DNA of 64,000 bases, from assembly GCA_965242855.1 (NCBI GenBank), contig OZ251509.1, positions 2,356,001 to 2,420,000 of the forward strand. Reading direction: 5' to 3'. This document shows positions 1 through 8,439 of this stretch, piece after piece. A program made the translations under genes and the position numbers. A model generated the notes under the pieces. It was not told the origin of the DNA and ran no database searches. It saw nothing but the letters and a program-made list of their open reading frames with translations. The stretch is from WTGU01 sp965242855 (GTDB taxonomy: Bacteria > Pseudomonadota > Alphaproteobacteria > UBA828). How positions within the stretch are numbered: the stretch's first letter is position 1; every line of letters begins with the position of its first letter.

Positions 1-75
1 GAACATCATGACCACCGTGATCCAGTAGTAGGATTCGGTGAAGATGGTCGTCAAGGCATCGACGGGATCACCCAT
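1..75 (-). CDS. amtB: Ammonium transporter, N-terminal fragment (partial)
   Basis: Only the first 25 codons are in the window; the gene continues past position 1. The reading from the ATG at 75 downwards begins MGDPVDALTTIFTESYYWIT and then VVMMF, which resembles the start of the first membrane segment of Amt/Rh ammonium channels. The neighbourhood supports this: the downstream minus-strand genes are glutamine-synthetase- and glutamate-synthase-like, and ammonium channels are often linked to such genes. With so few residues the family call stays tentative. The ATG was preferred because it opens directly into the hydrophobic segment. Confidence 0.5.
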   Translation of the reverse strand, partial: MGDPVDALTTIFTESYYWITVVMMF

Positions 76-333
76 ACCACCCCCCATGCTTCGTGATGCC
101 GCCCTCGTTCCGAGGCTCCGCATCGCCGGGGCGGCGCATGTTCTTATGGCACCGCAATCCTGGAAGCTCCGGGGCGCCGTGTCCAGCACCGCGCCCCGAC
201 GGCCGGGCCGGAATGGAATGACGGCGTCATTTCAAACAGATAGCGGCAGCGGCAGCGGCAGCGTCGGGATCCGCCGCGGCGCCGGGCGCAAGCGCGGTCG
301 CGCGGCCGTCGAGTCGGCTCGGGGCGCCGGCGC

Positions 334-942
334 GTGACCGCCCGCCCCCGCGTCGCGATCCTGCGGGCGCATTTCGTCGGCTGGCAATGCCGCCTGCGCG
401 CGGCCGCCATGCGGCGCTTCGAGGGCCGGCCGACGCCGGCGCTGCGCCCGCGCGTCCTGCGCCCGGCGGGCGCCGCGCAGGCGCCGGGCGTCACAACCCT
501 TCTCATGCGCCGCGACCCGGCCGCCGCCGCCGGGTTCCGCCACCTGGCCCGCCGGACGCATGATCCGCGGGCGCGGCGCGAGGCGGCGCTCGCGCTGCTG
601 GCCGAGCGCTACTACCAGCCGGCGCGCGAATTCGGCGACCTGCTCACGGCGAGTTTCGCGGCCGCCTCGCCGCTCGCGGACGCGCTGGCAAGCGCCGCGA
701 CCTGCCGGCTCGCCTTCGCCCAGGACGGACAGCGCTACGACCTGCCCTGCGCCGTCGCCCGGCTGCGGGCGGACGACCCGCACTGGCAGGCGACCTATTG
801 GCACAACGCGCTGTTCAACCACTCCCTGCCGCCGGACATCCAGGTCCTGTCCTTCGCGCCCCGCTGGCTCGACGCCACCGCCGACCCCGCCCCGGACGCC
901 CGCACGCCGAGCGGGAAGCGCGGCGTTCAGAATTTGCGGTAG
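334..942 (+). CDS. Conserved-looking hypothetical protein
   Basis: A 202-residue protein from a GTG start that I do not recognise. The first 30 residues are basic, but the stretch is not a clear signal peptide or membrane segment. The middle and C-terminal half (residues about 80-185) look like a folded domain, with YYQPAREFGDLL and ATYWHNALFNHSL as distinctive stretches rich in aromatic residues and His. Codon usage is typical of the window. It converges on the minus-strand gene at 927-1319 and overlaps it by 16 bp, which argues for tight natural packing. It stands between the ammonium transporter start and the glx cluster; no function is claimed. Confidence 0.6.
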   Translation: MTARPRVAILRAHFVGWQCRLRAAAMRRFEGRPTPALRPRVLRPAGAAQAPGVTTLLMRRDPAAAAGFRHLARRTHDPRARREAALALLAERYYQPAREFGDLLTASFAAASPLADALASAATCRLAFAQDGQRYDLPCAVARLRADDPHWQATYWHNALFNHSLPPDIQVLSFAPRWLDATADPAPDARTPSGKRGVQNLR

Positions 943-1319
943 GCGCGATTGAGGTCGGCCATGGGATGGCGGGGGGACATCTGGAACCTGACGAGCAATT
1001 CACGCGCGAGCATGTCCCGGTCCTGCTGGTTGTCGGGGAGGTCCAGGCCCTCCGGCACCGTGACCCAGCCGTTGACGTTGCGGTCGAACACCGCCGGGCG
1101 GCCCTCCTCGTAGCCCATGTGGACGTCTTCCAGCCAGTTCAGGTCGGGCCAGCCCATGGTCTCGATATAGGCCTTGAGGAAAGGAGTCAGGCGCGCGTAG
1201 TCGGGAACGAGGTTCACGTCGTAGCGATAGCCGATGTGCTGGCCGATCTCCTTCTCGCGCGCGCTGTCGAGGCCGGCCCCCTTCAGGTAGTAGTCGACGT
1301 CGCCGTTCTTCCTGCTCAC
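927..1319 (-). CDS. Small hypothetical protein at the end of the glx operon
   Basis: A 130-residue soluble protein, acidic and rich in Tyr, Trp and Asp, with no signal peptide or membrane segment. It begins MSRKNGDVDYYLKG, and its middle carries WPDLNWLEDVHMGYEEGRPA. It starts 10 bp after the stop of glxD on the same strand, so it is very probably the last gene of the glnT-glxBCD operon and may serve the same amine/glutamate pathway. I know no characterised family for it. A small accessory or assembly subunit is possible, but that is inference from position only. Confidence 0.65.
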   Translation of the reverse strand: MSRKNGDVDYYLKGAGLDSAREKEIGQHIGYRYDVNLVPDYARLTPFLKAYIETMGWPDLNWLEDVHMGYEEGRPAVFDRNVNGWVTVPEGLDLPDNQQDRDMLARELLVRFQMSPRHPMADLNRAYRKF

Positions 1320-1329
1320 GCCGGGCCTC

Positions 1330-2697
1330 CTAGTAGCGGGTCATGTCGGGCCGGCCCACCGTGTGTTGCGAGCCGGCGAGCGGCACCATGGCCAGCGCCG
1401 AGGCCTCCATGGTGAGCGCGGCCAGATCCTCGGGCTCGAGGCTGTGGACGTCCGTCTTGCCGCAGGCCCGCGCCATCATCTGGCATTCGAGCGCCAGCGT
1501 GTGGAGGAAGTTGTACACCCGCTCGGCGGCCTCGTCCGGATCGAGCCGGCGCCGCAATTCCGGATCCTGGGTGGCGACGCCGACCGGGCAGCGTCCGGTG
1601 TGGCAATGGTAGCAGTAGCCGGCCTCGACTCCGACCTCCGCCTCGTAATCGGCTTCCGGGATGTCCTTGTTGCAGTTCAGGGCCATCATGACGGAATGGC
1701 CGATGGCGACCGCGTCGGCGCCGAGCGCCAGGGCCTTGGCGATGTCGGCGCCGTTGCGGATGCCGCCGGCATAGACGAGGCTGATCCTGCCGGTGGCCCC
1801 GAGATCGTCGAACGCCTTGCGGGCCTGGCGGATCGCCGCGATCCCCGGCACGCCGGTTTCTTCGGTCGCGAGATGGGGGCCGGCGCCGGTCGAGCCCTCC
1901 ATGCCGTCGATGTAGATGCTGTCCGGGCCGGTCTTGATCGCCATGCGCACGTCGTCATAGACCCGGGCGGCGCCGAGCTTGAGCTGGATCGGCACCTGGC
2001 CGTCGGTCGCCTCGCGGATTTCGTCGATCTTGAGCGCGAGATCGTCGGGGCCCAGCCAGTCGGGATGGCGCGCCGGCGAACGCTGGTCGATGCCGGCCGG
2101 GAGCGAGCGCATTTCGGCGACCTGATCGGTGACCTTCTGCCCCATCAGGTGGCCGCCCAGGCCGACCTTGCAGCCCTGGCCGATGAAGAACTCCACCGCG
2201 TCGGCCAGCCGCAGATGGTGCGGGTTGAAGCCGTAGCGGGACTGGATGCACTGGTAGAGCCACTTCTCGGAATAGCGCCGCTCGTCGGGGATCATGCCGC
2301 CCTCGCCCGAACAGGTGGCGGTGCCGGCCATGGTGGCGCCGCGGGCGAGCGCGGTCTTCGCCTCGTAGGAGAGCGCGCCGAAACTCATGCCCGTGACGTA
2401 GACCGGGATGTCGAGCGCGAGCGGGCGCTTGGCGGCGGGGCCGATAAGGGTCTTCGTCTCGCACTTCTCGCGGTAGCCCTCGATCACGAAGCGGGTGAGC
2501 GTGCCCGGCAGGAAGGTCAGGTCGTCGAAGGTCGGGATTTTCTTGAAGAGGGAGAAACCGCGCATCCGGTAGCGGCCGAGCTCCGCCTTGATGTGGATGT
2601 CGTCGATCACCTCCGGCGGGAAGATGCCGCTCCGCCCCAGCACGTGCCTGTTGCGATGGGGCCGGTTGGCGGCGGCTTCGCGTCTGTCGGTCGCCAC
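1330..2697 (-). CDS. glxD: FMN-binding glutamate-synthase-like subunit (GlxD / MgsC type)
   Basis: A 455-residue protein matching the FMN-binding synthase domain of glutamate synthase as a stand-alone subunit. The TIM-barrel half contains IQLKLGAARV, TGAGPHLATEETGVP and YAGGIRNGADIAKALALGAD, the last being the FMN-phosphate-binding region. Near the C-terminus CYHCHTGRCPVGVATQDP is the Cys-rich segment that in GltB binds the [3Fe-4S] cluster. In homologous systems (GlxBCD; MgsABC N-methylglutamate synthase) this subunit transfers nitrogen or an amine to an oxo-acid. It lies 33 bp after glxC and before the 130-residue hypothetical. Family is certain; the amine substrate is not readable from sequence. 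Confidence 0.88.
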   Translation of the reverse strand: MATDRREAAANRPHRNRHVLGRSGIFPPEVIDDIHIKAELGRYRMRGFSLFKKIPTFDDLTFLPGTLTRFVIEGYREKCETKTLIGPAAKRPLALDIPVYVTGMSFGALSYEAKTALARGATMAGTATCSGEGGMIPDERRYSEKWLYQCIQSRYGFNPHHLRLADAVEFFIGQGCKVGLGGHLMGQKVTDQVAEMRSLPAGIDQRSPARHPDWLGPDDLALKIDEIREATDGQVPIQLKLGAARVYDDVRMAIKTGPDSIYIDGMEGSTGAGPHLATEETGVPGIAAIRQARKAFDDLGATGRISLVYAGGIRNGADIAKALALGADAVAIGHSVMMALNCNKDIPEADYEAEVGVEAGYCYHCHTGRCPVGVATQDPELRRRLDPDEAAERVYNFLHTLALECQMMARACGKTDVHSLEPEDLAALTMEASALAMVPLAGSQHTVGRPDMTRY

Positions 2698-2730
2698 GTC
2701 GCGTTCCTTTCCGGTCCGGGAGCCGCGCCG

Positions 2731-3582
2731 TCAGAGCGCGATCTTCTTCTCGGCGGGCTCGAGGTTGTCATAGTTCCAGAGCTGCTTGCCGGCGACGATC
2801 TTGGTCAGGTTCTCCACGCCGTTCGGCGCTTCGAGGCCGTAGGTCTCGAGCTTCCGCCGGAGCCAGCGGATTTCCACCTCCGTGAGCTCTCCGGGGACGG
2901 CGTCGACCCCGAGCGAGGCGATCTCGCCGCCGACGAAGATCGTCCCGTCGTAGAGGGAATCGCCGAGATTGGGGCCGGCGTCGCCCAGGACGACGATCCG
3001 CCCGCGCTGCATCATGAAGCCGGTGAACGCGCCGACCCGGCCGCCGACGAGGATCGTGCCGCCCTTCATGTCGATGCCGGTGCGGGAACCCACGTCGCCC
3101 CTGCACACCAAGTCGCCGCCGCGGAGCGCCGCGCCGAAGGTGGAGCCCGCGTTCTTCTCGACGACGACGACGCCCGCCATCATGTTCTCGGCGCAGGACC
3201 AGCCGACCCGGCCCCGGATGCGCACGGTCGGGCCGTCGATCAGGCCGCAGCCGAAATAGCCGAGGCTGCCCTCGAACTCGAGCTCGAGCCGATTCAGGAT
3301 GCCGACGCCGAGCGAATGCTTGGCCAGCGGGTTGCGCACGACGATGCGGCCGTGGCCCTCCCGCATCAGCGCGCGGATGCGGCGGTTGACCGCAGGCGGC
3401 TCCATCTCCGCCGCGTCGATGACGGCCCGCTTCGCGAAATCGACGTCGAAACCTTCCGAATAGGTGTGGTTGTCGCCTTCTTCGGGCGAGAAGAAGACCT
3501 GCTGGGAGCGTCCGGCGAGCTGCTCGGCATGCAGCCCCATGTCATGGGATTTATGCCGGTCGGGCGGGGTCAGTTCCGCCAT
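2731..3582 (-). CDS. glxC: GXGXG-domain glutamate-synthase-like subunit (GlxC / MgsB type)
   Basis: A 283-residue protein corresponding to the C-terminal GXGXG beta-helix domain of glutamate synthase as a separate gene. From about residue 85 on it shows regularly spaced Gly repeats such as VRIRGRVGWSCAENM, GGTILVGGRVGAFTGFM and IVVLGDAGPNLGDSLYDG. The start MAELTPPD overlaps the end of glxB by 13 bp, which indicates translational coupling. In GltB this domain is structural and links the amidotransferase and synthase centres; here it presumably scaffolds GlxB and GlxD into one enzyme. It could equally be named mgsB of an N-methylglutamate synthase; sequence alone does not decide. Confidence 0.87.
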   Translation of the reverse strand: MAELTPPDRHKSHDMGLHAEQLAGRSQQVFFSPEEGDNHTYSEGFDVDFAKRAVIDAAEMEPPAVNRRIRALMREGHGRIVVRNPLAKHSLGVGILNRLELEFEGSLGYFGCGLIDGPTVRIRGRVGWSCAENMMAGVVVVEKNAGSTFGAALRGGDLVCRGDVGSRTGIDMKGGTILVGGRVGAFTGFMMQRGRIVVLGDAGPNLGDSLYDGTIFVGGEIASLGVDAVPGELTEVEIRWLRRKLETYGLEAPNGVENLTKIVAGKQLWNYDNLEPAEKKIAL

Positions 3583-4526
3583 ACCATGACCTCCCCCTCG
3601 TAAGGGTCCCAGGTGTCGATCTCGTCGGGCATGACGCTGCGGATGGCGACCTCCTCGGAGGCGAGGCCCACGAAGCCGTCGCTCTCGTAGAGCACCATCG
3701 GCTTGGCCGCCATCGTGTCCTTGGCCATGCCGAGGCTGTCCGCCGTCGCGACGAGATAGGTGAAGACGCCGTCGAGCTCGCCCACCGAGCGCTCCATCGC
3801 CTCCTCGAGGGTGGCGCCCCGCTGGATGCCGTCGGCGAGATAGACGGCGATCAACTCGGAATCGCAGTTCGACATGAAGCGGTGGCCGCGGTGCTCCAGC
3901 GCGCGCCGGAACTTCCAGTAGTTGGTGAGCTGGCCGTTGTGGACGACGGCGATGTCGTCGAAGGGATAGGCCCAGTAGGGGTGGGCCGAGCGGATGTCCA
4001 CGTCCGATTCCGTCGCCATCCGCGTGTGGCCGATGGCGTGGGTGCCGCGGAAGCCGGCGAGCCCGTATTGCGCGCTCACCGTCCGCGCGTCGCCCAAGTC
4101 CTTGATCAGCTCCAGCGCCTGCCCGAGGGAGAGGATCTCCGCCCCCTCGACGTCCTCCAGATAGTCGGCGAAGCGCTTGAGCGTCTCCTGCCGGGCGCCG
4201 TCGGCGCCGCCGAAGCGCAGGCGGTAGCGGAAGGCGTATTCGGTGGCGGCCGCTTCCTCGGCGATCTCCACGTCCATGCTGCGGATGCGGGAATCGACCT
4301 CCGCCTTCCGCTCCCCGATGCGACGGTGGATGTCGAAGCCCTTGCCGAGCTCCTCCTGTTCGGCGAGCTTGAACCGCATCACGTATTCGGAACCGGCCGG
4401 GACGCCGTAAACGGCGAAGCCGCTCGAATCCGGTCCCCGGTGCTTCAGGGCCTGGAGCATCGCCGTCATCTCGGCGCCCACGTCGCCTTGCGCCCCGCGA
4501 TGGATCAATCCCGCAATTCCACACAT
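3570..4526 (-). CDS. glxB: Class II glutamine amidotransferase subunit (GlxB / MgsA type)
   Basis: A 318-residue Ntn-type amidotransferase. The chosen start gives MCGIAGLIHRG, so Cys2 becomes the N-terminal nucleophile after Met removal; a longer reading from 4613 would bury this Cys and is rejected. Further active-site regions of the family are GHTRMATES, VVHNGQLTNYW and SNCDSELIAVYLADG. In the GltB family this domain releases ammonia from glutamine. In MgsA-type enzymes it handles a gamma-glutamyl-amide, which would fit the preceding glutamine-synthetase-like gene. It lies 20 bp after glnT and overlaps glxC. Confidence 0.9.
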   Translation of the reverse strand: MCGIAGLIHRGAQGDVGAEMTAMLQALKHRGPDSSGFAVYGVPAGSEYVMRFKLAEQEELGKGFDIHRRIGERKAEVDSRIRSMDVEIAEEAAATEYAFRYRLRFGGADGARQETLKRFADYLEDVEGAEILSLGQALELIKDLGDARTVSAQYGLAGFRGTHAIGHTRMATESDVDIRSAHPYWAYPFDDIAVVHNGQLTNYWKFRRALEHRGHRFMSNCDSELIAVYLADGIQRGATLEEAMERSVGELDGVFTYLVATADSLGMAKDTMAAKPMVLYESDGFVGLASEEVAIRSVMPDEIDTWDPYEGEVMVWRN

Positions 4527-4546
4527 GGCCGTGCGCCTCTTTCCGC

Positions 4547-6016
4547 TCAGGGAAGGCAATCGAGATAGGTCTCCACGTCCCACTCGGTGACGGTGGCGTT
4601 GAAACGCTCCCACTCGTCCCGCTTGTAGTGCGTGAAGACCCGGTACATCTCGTCGGGCAGCGCCGCCTTGACCACCTCGTCCCGCTCCAGCGCGTCGAGC
4701 GCCTCGCCGAGCGACATCGGCAGCTTCTTGACGAGTTTGCCCTCGTCCATCGCCTGGTAGATGTTGCGCTCCTCCGGCTCGCCCGGGTCCAGCTTGCGCG
4801 CGATGCCGTCATCGAACGCCTTGAGCAGCGCGCCCGCGAGCAGATACGGATTGACCATCGAATCGACCGAGCGGTATTCGAAGCGCCCCGGCGCCGAGAC
4901 CCTGAGGCCGCAGGTGCGGTTCTGGTAGCCCCAGTCGGCGAAGACGGGGGCCCAGAAGCCGGTATCCCACAGCCGGCGGTAGGAGTTGACGGTGGACGAG
5001 CCGAGCGCGGTGAGGGCGCCCAGATGCTCGATCACGCCGCCGATGCAGTGGAGGCCGACGGGGCCGGGCTTGCGCGGGTCCCGCGCCTGATCCGGCATGA
5101 ACAGGTTCTCGCCGCCGCGCCAGTAGCCGAACACGTCTTCCAGGCCGGGCAGCGGCGCCTGGTGAAGCGTGTTGAGCCGCTGCTCGCCGCCCTTCCAGAG
5201 GGAGACGTTGTGGTGGCAGCCGCTGGCCGAGACTCCCATGAAGGGCTTGGACATGAAGCAGGCGATGACCCCGTGCTCGCGGGCGACCTGGGCGCAGATC
5301 TGCCGGTAGGTGGTGAGCCGGTCGGCGGTGCGCAGCGCGTCGTCGAAGGTGAAGTTGAGCTCCAGCTGGCCCGGCGCGTCTTCGTGGTCGCCCTGGATCA
5401 TGTCGAGGCCCATGGCCTGGGCGTATTCGATCACCCGCATGAAGATCGGCCGCAGCTCCTCGAACTGGTCGATGTGGTAGCAGTTGGGCTTGGTCACGCC
5501 GCCGGCGGCCTTGCCGTCCTCGCCGCGCTTGAGCCACATCATCTCCGGCTCGGTGCCGTGGCGCATCTGCATTCCGTGGCGGGCCTGGAACTCCTCGTGG
5601 ATGATCCTGAGATTGCCGCGGCAGTCGGAGGTCAGGTGGCCGCCCGGATTCTCGCGCTCCTCGCGGTTGCGGAAACAGGTGCAGAAGACGCGGGCCACGC
5701 GCTTGTCCCAGGGCAGGCGAACGAAGGTCTCCGGGTCGGGGATGCCGACCAGCTCCGACGCCTCCGGGCCGTAGCCGATGTAATTGGCGTGCCGGTCCAC
5801 ATAGAGGTTGGCGGTGGAGCCGTACACCAGCTGAAAGCCCCGCTCCGCGATCGTCTCCCAGTGGTCGGCGGGGATGCCCTTGCCGACGATCCGCCCGGTG
5901 ACGGAGACGAACTGGTAATAGATGTAGGTGATTCCCAGCTCGTCGATCTTGGCGCGCACCTGCTCGACGAGCTCCGCGCGGCCCTCGCGGTTGACGTGGG
6001 CTTCGAGGTCGGTCAT
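4547..6016 (-). CDS. glnT: Glutamine-synthetase family ligase (GlnT / gamma-glutamylamide synthetase type)
   Basis: A 489-residue ATP-dependent gamma-glutamyl ligase. Family motifs visible are GDHEDAPGQLELNF (metal and glutamate binding), SKPFMGVSASGCHHNVSLW (the ATP and glutamate loop of glutamine synthetase) and RFEYRSVDSMVNPYLLAGALL near the C-terminus. In rhizobia glnT sits beside glxB-D, and in methylamine users the same fold (GmaS) makes gamma-glutamylmethylamide ahead of mgsABC. The linkage here therefore suggests that an amine or ammonia is first fixed on glutamate and then passed to GlxBCD. The ATG at 6016 was chosen because the N-terminal beta-grasp begins right after it; upstream reading has no family similarity. 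Confidence 0.85.
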   Translation of the reverse strand: MTDLEAHVNREGRAELVEQVRAKIDELGITYIYYQFVSVTGRIVGKGIPADHWETIAERGFQLVYGSTANLYVDRHANYIGYGPEASELVGIPDPETFVRLPWDKRVARVFCTCFRNREERENPGGHLTSDCRGNLRIIHEEFQARHGMQMRHGTEPEMMWLKRGEDGKAAGGVTKPNCYHIDQFEELRPIFMRVIEYAQAMGLDMIQGDHEDAPGQLELNFTFDDALRTADRLTTYRQICAQVAREHGVIACFMSKPFMGVSASGCHHNVSLWKGGEQRLNTLHQAPLPGLEDVFGYWRGGENLFMPDQARDPRKPGPVGLHCIGGVIEHLGALTALGSSTVNSYRRLWDTGFWAPVFADWGYQNRTCGLRVSAPGRFEYRSVDSMVNPYLLAGALLKAFDDGIARKLDPGEPEERNIYQAMDEGKLVKKLPMSLGEALDALERDEVVKAALPDEMYRVFTHYKRDEWERFNATVTEWDVETYLDCLP

Positions 6017-6048
6017 GGGCGTCGTTCCCTCGTGGCGTTCCGGCCCCG

Positions 6049-7392
6049 TCAGCTCCACGGGTACGGGCTGCGGGAAACCGGGTGCAGGCGGCCTTCGGCG
6101 AAGCGCGAGAGGCGGAACGGCGCGAGCAGGGCGCTCTCCCCGCCGAGAAGCTCGTCGGCGACCAATTTGCCGACGGCGATCATCTTGTAGCCGTGATTCG
6201 AATCCGCGATCACGTAGCAGTTCTCGCGGAAGCGGTCGAACACCGGGAAGTTGTCGGGGGTGAAGGCGCCGATTCCGCCCGAGGGCTCCTTGCGCCAGCG
6301 CCCGACCTGGCCGCGATAGCGCGTCTGGCAGAAGGCGAGCGCCGAGCACCACATTTCCGCGAAGGCATCGTCCACCACGAATTCGGGAGATTCGGGGCCG
6401 TATGGGTCGACCGCCACCCGGGCCGCCGGCGTCCGGACCTCGTAGGGCACGGCACCGCCCTGGATGCCGTCGAAGTCGAAATCGGGCTTGTAGTAAATCC
6501 CCCACATCGCGTCGGTGAGCAGGCGCCCGTCCACGTCCGAGTGGAGCGGCTCGTCGGAATCCACGTGGATCACCGGCGGCATCGCCCCGTCGTCGGCCAG
6601 TCCGAAGGAGGGCTCGACCCCGAGCGTGCCTTCCTCCAGGCACCAGTAGCGCCACATCGGCACGCCCGCACGCGACGCGCCGTCCGCGCCTTTCACGTCG
6701 ATGCGGTCCGGCAGGTCGAGCATGTCCCAGAGCCGCGGGACCCAGGGGCCGGCCGCCACGACCACCTGCTCGACGCCGACGCTTCCCCGGTTCGTCTCCA
6801 CCGAGGTCACCGCCTTCGAGTTGGCGCCGAAGCGGAACCCCTCGACCTCGACGCCGGTCAGGATGCGGACGCCGGCGCCTTCGGCCTTGTCCGCCAGACC
6901 CTGGACCGACGCCTTGTTGTTCGCGTAGCCGCCCTTCTTCTCGTGCAGGATCGAGGTGACGCCCGGCGCCCGCCAGTCGCCGAATATGCGCCGCATGTAT
7001 GCCATGCAGGCGGCCTCGCCCTCGACGAACACGGAGTCGTAGCCGATGGCCCGCTGCTGCGCGGCGATCTCGGTCACTCCCGCGCGCATGCTCTCGGGGC
7101 TGATCTGCATGTAGCCGACGGGGTGGTAGTGGTAGGCCTCCGCGTCGCTCTCCCAGACCTCGACGCAGGCGGCCATCAGTTCGCGCATCGCCGGCTGATA
7201 GTAGTTGTTGCGGATCACGCCGCAGGCGATCCCCGAAGCGCCAGCGGCGACGGCGGTCTTGTCCACGACCGCGATGTCGCGCCCGCCGCCGACGCCGCGC
7301 GCCTCCAGGGCGCGGGCCAGGTGAAAGGCCGTGCTGAGCCCGTGGATCCCGGCCCCGACGATCAGGTATTTGACGTGGCCCGGAAGCGCCAT
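6049..7392 (-). CDS. FAD-dependent amine/amino-acid oxidoreductase (DAO, sarcosine-oxidase-beta-like)
   Basis: A 447-residue flavoprotein of the D-amino-acid/sarcosine oxidase family. It opens with the dinucleotide fold YLIVGAGIHGLSTAFHLA (residues about 9-26), has VVVAAGPWVPRLWDML in the middle and a C-terminal IADSNHGYKMIAVGKLVADE that closes the FAD site. No signal peptide is present. It is the first gene of the minus-strand cluster, 32 bp before glnT. In the N-methylglutamate pathway a sarcosine-oxidase-type dehydrogenase (MgdABCD) oxidises the product. Here only one beta-type subunit is seen, so an oxidase for a secondary amine or N-alkyl amino acid is likely but the substrate is unknown. 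Confidence 0.82.
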   Translation of the reverse strand: MALPGHVKYLIVGAGIHGLSTAFHLARALEARGVGGGRDIAVVDKTAVAAGASGIACGVIRNNYYQPAMRELMAACVEVWESDAEAYHYHPVGYMQISPESMRAGVTEIAAQQRAIGYDSVFVEGEAACMAYMRRIFGDWRAPGVTSILHEKKGGYANNKASVQGLADKAEGAGVRILTGVEVEGFRFGANSKAVTSVETNRGSVGVEQVVVAAGPWVPRLWDMLDLPDRIDVKGADGASRAGVPMWRYWCLEEGTLGVEPSFGLADDGAMPPVIHVDSDEPLHSDVDGRLLTDAMWGIYYKPDFDFDGIQGGAVPYEVRTPAARVAVDPYGPESPEFVVDDAFAEMWCSALAFCQTRYRGQVGRWRKEPSGGIGAFTPDNFPVFDRFRENCYVIADSNHGYKMIAVGKLVADELLGGESALLAPFRLSRFAEGRLHPVSRSPYPWS

Positions 7393-7460
7393 GCGTCCCT
7401 CGTTCCGCCCGCTCCGGCGTTTCGGAATCGGATCATCAGGACATGCGCGCCATCTGTCAA

Positions 7461-7480
7461 GCCAATTCGATTCGATTGGC
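7461..7480. promoter_or_regulatory. Inverted repeat, candidate GntR operator
   Basis: In the 169-bp divergent region between the FAD oxidoreductase and the GntR gene lies GCCAAT-N8-ATTGGC, a perfect 6-bp inverted repeat. Placement between divergent genes, one encoding a regulator, suggests an operator. No experimental or comparative support is available. Confidence 0.35.
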
Positions 7481-7486
7481 CCGAAT

Positions 7487-7495
7487 GGTTGAACC
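7487..7495. promoter_or_regulatory. Second short palindrome, candidate FCD-type operator half
   Basis: GGTT-G-AACC, a 9-bp odd palindrome just downstream of the first inverted repeat. FCD-class GntR regulators often bind short GGT...ACC palindromes, so this is the better match to that class. It could arise by chance at this length. Confidence 0.3.
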
Positions 7496-7561
7496 TCTCG
7501 CCGGAACCGATTAGAGTGATCGGGACCGGTGGCGGCCGATGGAGCCGAGAGGGGCGCGGCG

Positions 7562-8296
7562 ATGCGCGGCAACGGAGCGGGCGGAGCGGTGGCGGCGGGA
7601 GCGAAGCGCGCCGGTGGCGCGGCGCGGGGCGTCAATTCCGCGGCCGACGCGATCGCGGCGCGGCTCGCGCAACGGATTCTCGACGGCTCCCTCGCCGCCG
7701 GCGCCCGCCTGCCGGCGGAACGCCGGCTGGCCGAGTCCTTCTCCGCCTCGCGGGGCACGGTGCGCGAGGCGTTGCGTTCGCTCGCGGCGCGCGGGCTGGT
7801 GTCGCGCCGGATCGGCAGCGGGACCTTCGTCGCCCACGAGTCGCCGGCCGGGACGGCGGACCTCTCCGAGATCACCTCGCCCCTGGAACTGGTCGAGGTC
7901 CGCGAGGCCATCGAGCCGCGGATGGCCCGGCTGGCGGTGCGCAACGCCACCGCGCGGGACGTCGCCGCGCTCGAACGGTCGCTCGCCGCGATGGAGCGCA
8001 CGGCGGGTCCGGAGCGCTTCTCGACGGCCGACGAGGCGTTCCACCTGCGCCTCGCGGAAGCCACCCACAACCCGCTGATCGTCGAGATCTACCGCCGCAT
8101 CAACCACGTCCGCGGCCACGCGCAGTGGCGCTCGATCAAGGACAAGATCCTCACCCCGGCGCGCATCGCCGCCTACAACGGCGAGCACCGCGCGCTGCTC
8201 GCCGCGCTCGCCCATCGCGACGCCGCGCGCGCCGAGGCGATCGTCGCCGCCCACATGGCCCGCGCCCGCGCCGACCTCGCCGCCGGCGCCGGCTGA
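7562..8296 (+). CDS. GntR-family transcriptional regulator, FadR subfamily (FCD domain)
   Basis: A 244-residue one-component regulator. The N-terminal winged helix contains AARLAQRILDGSLAAGARLP and SFSASRGTVREALRSLAARG (residues about 30-90). The all-helical FCD domain follows, with the metal/ligand residues expected in VREAIEPRMARLA, DEAFHLRLAEATHNPL and YNGEHRALLAAL. The ATG at 7562 was preferred over an upstream GTG at 7529 because a purine-rich AGAGGGG lies about 9 bp before it. It is divergent from the glnT-glx operon and upstream of an ABC transporter in its own direction, so it probably controls both in response to an organic acid or amino-acid-like effector. Confidence 0.88.
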   Translation: MRGNGAGGAVAAGAKRAGGAARGVNSAADAIAARLAQRILDGSLAAGARLPAERRLAESFSASRGTVREALRSLAARGLVSRRIGSGTFVAHESPAGTADLSEITSPLELVEVREAIEPRMARLAVRNATARDVAALERSLAAMERTAGPERFSTADEAFHLRLAEATHNPLIVEIYRRINHVRGHAQWRSIKDKILTPARIAAYNGEHRALLAALAHRDAARAEAIVAAHMARARADLAAGAG

Positions 8297-8439
8297 ACGG
8301 CGCGTACCCGCCGGGGGGGGCACGGGAACGGGCGGCCCGGCGCACGCCGGGAATTTGGAACTACGCGGGCGAAGGGGTAGGAATACCGCCCGGAAGGCCC
8401 CGCGCGGGGGCCGTGCAACCGAACGCGAGGAAGGGAACG

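Noticed and set aside
38..337. Short plus-strand frame at the window start
   Set aside because: It overlaps the better-supported ammonium-transporter start and turns into Gly/Ser/Arg low complexity.
1363..3603. Long plus-strand open frame of over 700 codons opposite glxC/glxD
   Set aside because: High GC produces few stops on the opposite strand. The minus-strand genes have clear family motifs, whereas this translation is low-complexity Ala/Arg/Asp-rich without any.
8297..8439. Riboswitch in the leader of the ABC operon
   Set aside because: Only a G-rich run and a ribosome-binding site are seen; no known aptamer fold could be recognised.
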